Shown here: positions 56,869 to 64,000 of the stretch, piece by piece
How the letters are laid out: each line of letters opens with the position of its first letter
Numbering within the stretch: position 1 is the first letter of the stretch
Source: Bremerella volcania
GTDB lineage: Bacteria; Planctomycetota; Planctomycetia; Pirellulales; Pirellulaceae
DNA: 64,000 nucleotides
Direction: 5' to 3'
Assembly (NCBI RefSeq): GCF_007748115.1
Contig: NZ_CP036289.1
Location: 4,712,001-4,776,000, forward strand
The notes under the pieces: model-generated
The model's input: the letters and a program-made list of their open reading frames with translations, nothing else
Told to the model about the DNA's origin: nothing
The model's database searches: none
Translations under genes and position numbers: made by a program

Positions 56869-58167
56869 ATGTCGAAACGACGAAATTGGTTTTGTGGTTC
56901 TGAAGAACATCGAATTAGCCGGCGTAGTTTTCTGAGCACGGCAGCTGCCACCGCTGGATCGATGTCCGCGTTGAACCTGCTACGCGAGCCGACCTTAGCA
57001 GAGGAGCTAAAGAAACAGGACAAACGCGTCATCTTGCTTTGGCTGGCAGGCGGTGCTAGTCAACTAGAGACTTGGGATCCTAAACCAGGAAGTCTGACCG
57101 GTGGGCCTTTCGCCGCGATTCCCACTTCCGTGCCTGGGATTCACATCTCGGAATTGATGCCCAAGATGGCTCGGCGCATGGAGGACACGGCAATTATTCG
57201 CTCTTTGAACACCAAAGACGGATCCCATGGAGGCGGGGCCCGCCTGATGCACCTGGGAAGACGCGATGAAGCGTCGGTTACATTTCCGGATATGGGCGCC
57301 GTCTTGGCCCGTGAATTGGGGAACATTGATAGTCGAGTGCCCGATAACGTTTCCTTCTATACCGCAACTGAAGGCCGAGGAAACGCCATTGGCCAAGCAG
57401 GCTTCCTGGGGGCGCGTTACCTACCAATGTCGCTGACGACGAACTCGAAGCCTGACGATCTGGCCCGCCTTGAATCGATCTCGGATCTGGATCATAGACA
57501 AAGACACGATTTGCGAGAGCTACTGAGCAAAAGGTTCATCGAGTATCGCCATTCCAGCAGCTTGCGAAGCCACAACGAGGCATACTCCCGCGTTCGTGGC
57601 TTGATGTCCAGCGACAAGCTCTTTGATATCTCTGAAGAACCACAATCGATTCGCGATCGCTACGGTCCATCGCTGTTTGCCGAGCAATGCTTGATCGCGC
57701 GACGATTGGTCGAAGCAGGGACGCCGTTCGTTAAAGTGTCTCGCGCATGGTGGGATAGCCATGGACAGAACTTTGAAACCCATTTGGAACTCGTTTCCGA
57801 GCTTGACCACGTCATGTCCACATTGTTGGACGACCTTAAGCAACGCGGTCTCCTTGAGAATACGATGGTCATCACGTTGGCTGAATTCGAGCGAACGCCC
57901 AAGATCAATGCCAGCCTGGGGCGTGATCACTTTGCTAGCGCTTGGAGTTGTTCACTTTCGGGCTGCGGTATCAACGGTGGCATGGTTTACGGAGCTACCG
58001 ACGAGGATGGCCAGACCGTTAAAGATGGAGAGATCGATGCCGGTGATCTGTTTGCCACGATCTATCAAGCTTTGGGCATCGATCCGCACACCGAATATTA
58101 CGTCGGCTCACGACCGATTCCGTTGGTTCATGAGGATGCTTCAGCTGTGAAAGAAGTCATCGCATGA
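56869..58167 (+). CDS. DUF1501 family Tat-exported protein (second copy)
   Basis: The protein has 432 aa from ATG 56869, seven bases after AGGAG at 56857-56861; ATG 56863 lies too close to that site. A twin-arginine motif (SRRSFLSTAAATAG, about residues 18-31) is followed by GGASQLETWDPKPG, VRGLMSSDKLFDISEEP, WDSHGQNF and LAEFERTPKINA. In the first hallmark motif the usual HxD pair (as HMDTFD at 371-1777) is replaced by QLETWD. It has clear sequence distance from that first copy. It pairs with the DUF1549 gene upstream and a WD40 gene downstream. Confidence 0.9.
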   Translation: MSKRRNWFCGSEEHRISRRSFLSTAAATAGSMSALNLLREPTLAEELKKQDKRVILLWLAGGASQLETWDPKPGSLTGGPFAAIPTSVPGIHISELMPKMARRMEDTAIIRSLNTKDGSHGGGARLMHLGRRDEASVTFPDMGAVLARELGNIDSRVPDNVSFYTATEGRGNAIGQAGFLGARYLPMSLTTNSKPDDLARLESISDLDHRQRHDLRELLSKRFIEYRHSSSLRSHNEAYSRVRGLMSSDKLFDISEEPQSIRDRYGPSLFAEQCLIARRLVEAGTPFVKVSRAWWDSHGQNFETHLELVSELDHVMSTLLDDLKQRGLLENTMVITLAEFERTPKINASLGRDHFASAWSCSLSGCGINGGMVYGATDEDGQTVKDGEIDAGDLFATIYQALGIDPHTEYYVGSRPIPLVHEDASAVKEVIA

Positions 58168-58223
58168 CCCAGGTGACAATGATACAGGATGATTTTCAAA
58201 CAGACCTCCTATAGGCAAGACGC

Positions 58224-58520
58224 ATGACAGCCGATCCTAGTAATCTGAAATTGATCAAGGAAATCTCACGGCACGATATTTTGTTTTGCGTTGTCACGCT
58301 GAACGAGACAAATGTGTTCGTGGGAAGCTCGGATAGCAATCTCCATTGGATCAACACCCAAGATGACAAAGCTGAGGCAAGCAAACTGTCAGGGCATACC
58401 AGTTATGTCACTGGGCTGGAACGAGTGGGTGATCAACTCGTGTCTGCGGCCTACGACGGCAAATTGAAATGGTGGGACCTGGAAAACAAGACCGAGACCC
58501 GAAGCCTCCCCGTGCGAGGC
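58224..58520 (+). pseudogene. WD40-repeat gene, truncated by an IS-like element
   Basis: The first 98 codons or so give a normal propeller start: ILFCVVTLNETNVFVGSSDSNLHWIN, SKLSGHTSYVTGLERVGDQLVSAAYDGKLKWWDLENK. These are two WD40 blades. At about 58515-58520 similarity ends abruptly and the frame runs into element-derived sequence, creating a chimeric 290-codon frame to 59096. The missing part of the propeller is not found within the 5.4 kb to the right. WD40 genes commonly close DUF1549-DUF1501 operons in planctomycetes. Confidence 0.78.
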
Positions 58521-58676
58521 ACCAGCCGGTCCAAAAGCGGGCGGAAGACCCTCTCCGTTGGTTGGGATTTTCACACGGTTTACGTCGATCGTTGCCAAGC
58601 TCTCAAAGTCGGCCCGGCACCTCCAGAACGGCCGAAATCGGCCCGGAGACTGCGAACTCGGGTCCGCAAGGGAGAA

Positions 58677-59096
58677 GTGGTCAACGCCGTCAAAATGGCT
58701 CGCAAGTACCAGAGATTCCTCGAACGGCCGGATGTTCTCGGCTATCGAGACGCGGCCAGGAAGTTCGGCGTCAGCAAGACCATCGTCAGTCTGCACATGG
58801 CCGTCGTCACTCGATTGCCGGAACCGTTCATCGAGTGGCTGGCGAGTTGTAAGGATCAGCTGGTTCTCGCCTTCTTCAGCGAGCGTCGCCTGAGACCTGT
58901 CACCAGAACTGAGGGTGACAACGAGAAAGTGGCGGGGCTGCTGGGGCTGATCGACGCGTGTGAGCGCCAGCTCGAAGAAGAAAACGAACAGCTCAATCTC
59001 GCTCGCCAAATACTGGCGGTACTTGTCTCAGATCAGCCAGCCGCCGGTCCATCAACGCCGAAAGGGCGTGAACATCGGTCGATCCAGCTCGACTGA
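58677..59096 (+). CDS. HTH protein of the IS-like element
   Basis: The open frame is joined to the WD40 remnant upstream; native-looking element sequence begins near 58570 (HTVYVDRCQALKVGP). Possible internal starts are GTG 58677 (139 aa) and ATG 58695. The sequence VVNAVKMARKYQRFLERPDVLGYRDAARKFGVSKTIVSLHMAVVTRLPEPFIEWL has the look of a ParB/KorB-type helix-turn-helix (KFGVSKTIVSLHM), followed by ERRLRPVTR. It ends in an acidic coiled-coil-like tail. Role in the element is unknown; it may bind the ends or regulate transposition. Confidence 0.55.
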   Translation: MVNAVKMARKYQRFLERPDVLGYRDAARKFGVSKTIVSLHMAVVTRLPEPFIEWLASCKDQLVLAFFSERRLRPVTRTEGDNEKVAGLLGLIDACERQLEEENEQLNLARQILAVLVSDQPAAGPSTPKGREHRSIQLD

Positions 59097-59224
59097 TTGA
59101 TACGACTGAGCGGCAGCTTGCCAAATCACGCACCCGAGAAGCCGCTCAGCCTTTTCAAAGGCCGCTACCGGGGTGCAAAAAATAGATTTCCCTGTGTTTT
59201 AGCGTCTTTTGCGAGTCTACCACG

Positions 59225-60298
<1,074 letters not shown>

Positions 60299-60556
60299 GG
60301 TTGCACATTCACGCAGCTTCGGATTTTAGCATCGGTGTGGACTGGTTCTTGAAATGCGGTTGAAAACTCCCTTTCGATCTGCTCCTCATCTTGTAGGAAG
60401 CCACCAGTCGGCCCGACATCCAGGTGTGTCGCAAATCCATACGGCAATCGTTGCTCCTTCTTCGAGGGCGATTTGCTGCCTAAGCGAGATGGGTGGTTGC
60501 CTGCTGCTTCGGTTCTTGAAAATACATTGCATGCGTAGCGGAAGATCTCTTGACGG

Positions 60557-61348
60557 TCATAGTCTGGCGTTGAGGATGTCGACGCCGAACGAGTGTGAAA
60601 ACTTTGTCTTGAAATCCACTCGCAGTTGATCGTGTATGGGGTTTGAGTTCTTGAGTTTTGAGAGATAATCGCGAAAGTATCTCATCACTTCGTTGAACAG
60701 ATGACCAGGTTGGAGTTTCACTGTCGGACAAGCGTTTCCAGCAGTGGAACTTGTCGCTCCCAATCCATAAGTTGCGTAGCCAGTCGCTTCAACGGTCGGA
60801 GGGTCATTCCCCGGACTGATCCAACAATAGAGAGGAGCATGGGCCTCGTGAAGAATCCCGCATCGGAAGCCAGAATACAGAACATCAGCTATATCAGATA
60901 AAGCTTGGTGTCGTGGAGCACCGGTTGGGTTCCTTGGAGGTCGATAGCCATCAATGTTTGGTGTGAGCGAGCCTGCGTAGCACGGTAGGTTTCTTCTTAC
61001 GAAGTCTTTGAAGACTACGTTGTCGCTTTCCAGTTTCCCCTTCTCGAACTGACTGAGCGTGTCAATGAGCAAACAGGTCATCGCTGCTACGGAAAATGAG
61101 TAATGGCCTCCCTCATCTCGACGAGCAAGGAACCGCGCGAGCTTCATTCGCCAGCCACGAACGTTGGTCTCCAAGAGCACCTCGATCGGTTCGATATACC
61201 AGCCCCGAAGTCTCCTCTCAAAGTGATCAACGAGTTTACCGAGGTCGCCGCGATCTCGGAGGACTTCGTCATACTTGGTGTGTTTCGTAAAATGCCCCCT
61301 GGTCGGAGTAGGTTCGTACCAAGGGGTAAATGCTGTGCCGGTACTCAT
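60557..61348 (-). CDS. HEPN-motif protein, unknown function
   Basis: The protein has 263 aa. Residues 155-170 (ADVLYSGFRCGILHEA) contain R162-x4-H167, the Rx4-6H signature of HEPN domains, preceded by the alpha-helical run VAAMTCLLIDTLSQFE. HEPN proteins include RNases of toxin-antitoxin, abortive-infection and CRISPR systems. No antitoxin (MNT) gene adjoins on either side. It lies directly to the right of the IS-like element. Other charged residues that line the active site of known HEPN RNases cannot be verified by eye. Confidence 0.6.
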   Translation of the reverse strand: MSTGTAFTPWYEPTPTRGHFTKHTKYDEVLRDRGDLGKLVDHFERRLRGWYIEPIEVLLETNVRGWRMKLARFLARRDEGGHYSFSVAAMTCLLIDTLSQFEKGKLESDNVVFKDFVRRNLPCYAGSLTPNIDGYRPPRNPTGAPRHQALSDIADVLYSGFRCGILHEAHAPLYCWISPGNDPPTVEATGYATYGLGATSSTAGNACPTVKLQPGHLFNEVMRYFRDYLSKLKNSNPIHDQLRVDFKTKFSHSFGVDILNARL

Positions 61349-61477
61349 TGCAGCCTTTCAGATAAAACCATAACTATGTTACTTCCGCCGGTTCTTTGAG
61401 GTCCTCAAGAACCCCAGATCGTCTTGGAGTTGTTCGGAGGCTGATTCGAGTTCTTTTGCGATTTCGACCGGCCCAGT

Positions 61478-62674
61478 TCAAACCGCTCTGCCGAGATAGA
61501 ACACGTAGCCGTAGCTGTCACCATGTTTCTTCCACAGATCGACTTCCGTTTGCTGCATGTCCAGTATCGCGCGGGCGACTTCGTTCTCAGCATGCTGTTC
61601 CCGATAGCTGGCAATCCGTTGTTCGACCGGGCCGTAGAAGTTGTGCCAGTCTTCGGTCGGTAGGGTGAAGTGATCAATGATCTCGAATCCAGCCGATTGC
61701 ATCTTCTTGAGATTTGCATCGACATTGGAAATCGCGGGATACTCTGCCTCCCAGAACTCGACCGCCGGTTGCGGAGGATGATCGGTCAGCCAGGTGAGCT
61801 CGGTCACCGCGATCAATCCTCCAGGACGCAGCAACCGTCGCCAGCGTTTGAGCCCTGACTCAAAGCCGATGTTGTAGATCGCCCCCTCGGACCAGATCAG
61901 ATCGACAGAAGCGTTCGGGATCGGCGGATCAGCCATATCCGCCAGCAGGGTTTCGATGCGTTCCGACAATCCGGCCCGCTGAGCATGCTCATTGACTTCA
62001 ACCAGAAACGGCTTATGAATGTCGCTCGCGGTGATCTGGCAGTCGATCGCTTTGGCAATCGCGATTGACGCAGCGCCAGCCCCGCAACCGAAATCAACGA
62101 CCCGTGGTGACGCTGGTAACTCCCCCAGCATGGACAGAGCTTTCAGCGTGCTGGCTTTGCTGCCAGGACCTTTGAGTGCCAAGCCTTCGTAGAATGAGAA
62201 CATCAAAGCCATCTGGTAGTGAGTCTCGCACGCTTCGAGCATCTGGGCTAACGGCTCGGGATCTGCCAGGCGATGATCGTTGCCCACTTCCATCAGCGTC
62301 GGTGCTGGCATTCCGCTGTTGGCCATGAGTTCTTCGCTGTGCTCGAACGGCACAATGTCATCTTTGCGGGAATGCAGGATGGTGGAGTTGGGTTTGAGCT
62401 TCGTGACCGTTCCCCACTTCTTCCAAGCTGGACACAACAGAACCAGTGGCGTGTCGTGCGAGTCGATGTTCATCGCCACCGCGCCGCCACGGGAGCTGCC
62501 AATCACGACATCCGGCTGATGCTGATCGTACTCAGCTTGTGCCGTCGTGACTGCTGCGTCGAAATCATCATCGTCGAGGGCCGGGTTGATCACGGTGTGT
62601 CCATGATCTTTGAGAAACGTCGGCTTGACGCCGCCGGGGATGGATTGCCATCCATGCAGGAACAGGATTTTCAT
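61478..62674 (-). CDS. Fusion of alpha/beta-hydrolase and SAM-dependent methyltransferase
   Basis: The protein has 398 aa from ATG 62674; the frame is open to 62842 over the neighbour's coding sequence. Residues 1-150 are a small alpha/beta-hydrolase (KILFLHGWQSIPGG; nucleophile S61 in GSSRGG; D105 or D106 in HSRKDDIVPF; H134 in GNDHRL). Residues about 155-390 are a class I methyltransferase: FYEGLALKGPGSKASTLKAL, motif I VVDFGCGAG (192-200), ITASDIHKPFL, DLIWSEGAIYNIGFE, RRLLRPGGLIAVTELTWL and NFYGPVEQR. The methyltransferase family is widespread as a single-domain protein; the fused hydrolase is the unusual part. Substrates unknown. Confidence 0.85.
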   Translation of the reverse strand: MKILFLHGWQSIPGGVKPTFLKDHGHTVINPALDDDDFDAAVTTAQAEYDQHQPDVVIGSSRGGAVAMNIDSHDTPLVLLCPAWKKWGTVTKLKPNSTILHSRKDDIVPFEHSEELMANSGMPAPTLMEVGNDHRLADPEPLAQMLEACETHYQMALMFSFYEGLALKGPGSKASTLKALSMLGELPASPRVVDFGCGAGAASIAIAKAIDCQITASDIHKPFLVEVNEHAQRAGLSERIETLLADMADPPIPNASVDLIWSEGAIYNIGFESGLKRWRRLLRPGGLIAVTELTWLTDHPPQPAVEFWEAEYPAISNVDANLKKMQSAGFEIIDHFTLPTEDWHNFYGPVEQRIASYREQHAENEVARAILDMQQTEVDLWKKHGDSYGYVFYLGRAV

Positions 62675-62693
62675 TGTTGGTTCATTCGCCTGA

Positions 62694-64000
62694 TTATTTC
62701 TCGGGGGCAACAAATCGCGAGGTTGCAGTGCCATCCGCATCAAAGGAGACGACACCGGTATCTCCCTGGAGTTCGATTCCCTCGATGGTGATCGTCTCGC
62801 GTTGACTTTCTGGGCGGCGATAGACCAGGTCACTGCTGCCATCGGAGCGAATACAGCGAAAGATCAATGCGTTGACGTCCGCCTGCTGGAGTTCGACGCG
62901 ATCGACGCACCACCTTTGATCAGGCCCGGCTGGGACGAGGACCCAGGCTCGTGTCGTGGTTCCGGTTGCCTTCCATTGGAATGTCGGCGTCCACATTGGG
63001 GCACGGTTCTCACCGACGACATGCCAGCCCTGAATGTGTGGCTCGGTCTGTCCATGAATCAGCTCGACTGCGAGTCCATCCGTGACAGCAGGCATGATGC
63101 GGAGGGCCGCACCCCCGTCCCAGCAATGGACGGTTTTCGATTTGTCATCGACAACGCCCGCATGATTGCGACGACTGTGGAACAGGGCCTCGTATTGATG
63201 CTCCTGATCGTCGGCCGGTTCGACGGTATCGAACACAACCCAGTAAGACGTTTCGGGGGGATTGGTTCCTTTGATGAAAAGGATCTGCCGCGTCTGCTTG
63301 CCCTCGACATGTTTCCCGGGCGGAAACCAGCCGTGTGTATGGAAGCCTTCGGCGTAGTCGAAACCGTCCGTCGTCACCCAGCGGCGTTGCTCAGGAATGT
63401 GGCCGTCGATTTCATATCGTGGATAGGTCCGGGCCTGCACGCCGCCATCCACGAGGATCGTGTTGTAACCGCGAGTTGATCCGGTGTAGGCCGCGAACGG
63501 ACCGCCCGAGTATGAACCACGTCCGCCGCTGGCCAGTAGCTGATGACCACCGTAATCAACATAGATGTTGAGTTTGTCCTCCTTGCCGTGACTCGCACCG
63601 ACCGGACCGGCGTCCATGAACAAATACCTGTGCTGCGGCCCCCAGCCGGTTCGCATCACGATATGCCCCGCATTTGGAAAGTAGATCGAACGATAATCGG
63701 GTGGACTGCCTTGTTCGCCTTTGGTCGCCATCCAGAGGAAATCGTCTCGGTGCGGATACAGTTTGTGAGCGCGACTCATGTGGTCGTCAATCATGCCCCA
63801 GGTACTGTCATTCAGGTCGATTTGACCCTGGTCAGGGCGAGAGAGTGCGATCGGATGTCGATACGCGAGTTCGAGCACGTCGAGAAACTGCTGAGGGACC
63901 TCCCGACCCACGCGACGGTACAGGGCAATCATGTTTTCCATCGCCATTAGCGACGCCCAGTTGTAGCCTGTGCTCAGGCTGACATGACTGCCATCGTCGT
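62694..64000 (-). CDS. Heparinase II/III family protein, C-terminal part (5' end outside window)
   Basis: The frame is open to base 64000; the visible part starts with GSHVSLSTGYNWASLMAMEN in the frame of the rest. It contains the heparinase II/III-like pattern: YFPNAGHIVMRTGWGPQHRYLFMDAGPVGASHGKEDKLNIYVDYGGHQLLASGG, RGYNTILVDGG, FHTHGWFPPGKHVEGKQTRQILFIKG, and a beta-sandwich tail. These lyases and related enzymes act on uronic-acid-containing polysaccharides; the HxxxD-like GASHGKEDKLN is the region that carries catalytic His in family members. It ends 19 nt before the hydrolase-methyltransferase gene, so the two may be cotranscribed. Confidence 0.85.
   Translation of the reverse strand, partial: DDGSHVSLSTGYNWASLMAMENMIALYRRVGREVPQQFLDVLELAYRHPIALSRPDQGQIDLNDSTWGMIDDHMSRAHKLYPHRDDFLWMATKGEQGSPPDYRSIYFPNAGHIVMRTGWGPQHRYLFMDAGPVGASHGKEDKLNIYVDYGGHQLLASGGRGSYSGGPFAAYTGSTRGYNTILVDGGVQARTYPRYEIDGHIPEQRRWVTTDGFDYAEGFHTHGWFPPGKHVEGKQTRQILFIKGTNPPETSYWVVFDTVEPADDQEHQYEALFHSRRNHAGVVDDKSKTVHCWDGGAALRIMPAVTDGLAVELIHGQTEPHIQGWHVVGENRAPMWTPTFQWKATGTTTRAWVLVPAGPDQRWCVDRVELQQADVNALIFRCIRSDGSSDLVYRRPESQRETITIEGIELQGDTGVVSFDADGTATSRFVAPEK

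Overview
The window reads as a chromosomal segment of a planctomycete, most likely of the Pirellulales (Blastopirellula/Bremerella/Rhodopirellula type). The evidence is the set of families that are expanded almost only there: DUF1549/DUF1553 and DUF1501 secreted proteins, DUF1559 pseudopilin-like proteins with an H-x9-DG motif, small carboxypeptidase-regulatory-like lipoproteins paired with them, FecR/PA14 partners of ECF sigma factors, and a giant exported protein with an LESRQMLA (LEPR-xLL type) N-terminal signal. The lineage is inferred from gene content; no rRNA is present.

Layout, left to right. 1-5.4 kb: the end of a DUF1553 protein, its DUF1501 partner, a DUF1559 protein with its lipoprotein, a PAS-AraC regulator and a SnoaL-like protein. 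5.9-14.2 kb: a compact, overlapping operon for a cbb3-type cytochrome oxidase and its assembly factors (fused ccoNO, ccoQ, mono-haem ccoP, ccoG, short ccoH, SafE-like protein, ccoI, ccoS). Two of its genes, ccoQ (57 aa) and ccoS (51 aa), are very short. 14.4-15.9 kb: a secreted DUF1080-like protein and a decayed transposon remnant. 15.9-22.4 kb: an ECF sigma factor, a FecR/PA14 protein, a DUF1559 protein, a lipoprotein and two paralogous secreted propeller-like proteins, all on one strand. 22.8-25.5 kb, minus strand: a membrane PQQ-propeller protein and a SOUL haem-binding protein. 25.8-27.8 kb: a fasciclin protein, an ECF sigma factor starting at TTG, and its RskA-like anti-sigma factor. 28-34 kb: a divergent RpiR regulator facing a secreted metallophosphoesterase and a phosphonate-type ABC transporter (phnD, phnC, phnE). 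34-38 kb, minus strand: a TPR membrane protein, a His-rich polytopic membrane protein, and a third DUF1559/lipoprotein pair. 39.4-48 kb: one 2882-aa multidomain surface protein. 48.3-54.2 kb: an orphan EI of the PTS, a flotillin-like FloA, several small unknown proteins, an RRM RNA-binding protein and small conserved-looking proteins. 55.2-58.5 kb: a second DUF1549/DUF1553-DUF1501 pair followed by a WD40 gene cut after about 98 codons by an IS-like element (58.5-60.35 kb) carrying a DDE transposase. 60.5-64 kb, minus strand: a HEPN-motif protein, an alpha/beta-hydrolase-methyltransferase fusion and a partial heparinase II/III-like gene.

Themes: low-oxygen respiration and copper delivery (ccoNO to ccoS); regulated envelope or surface assembly (sigma/FecR/DUF1559/lipoprotein modules and the giant adhesin-like protein); scavenging of organic phosphorus (phosphoesterase with phnDCE); and transposon activity, with one full element and at least two relics. 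The strongest candidates for undescribed biology are the sigma-FecR/PA14-DUF1559-lipoprotein-propeller module, the permuted-papain-like domain buried in the giant CARDB protein, the His-rich membrane protein with its TPR partner, and the HEPN gene beside the IS.
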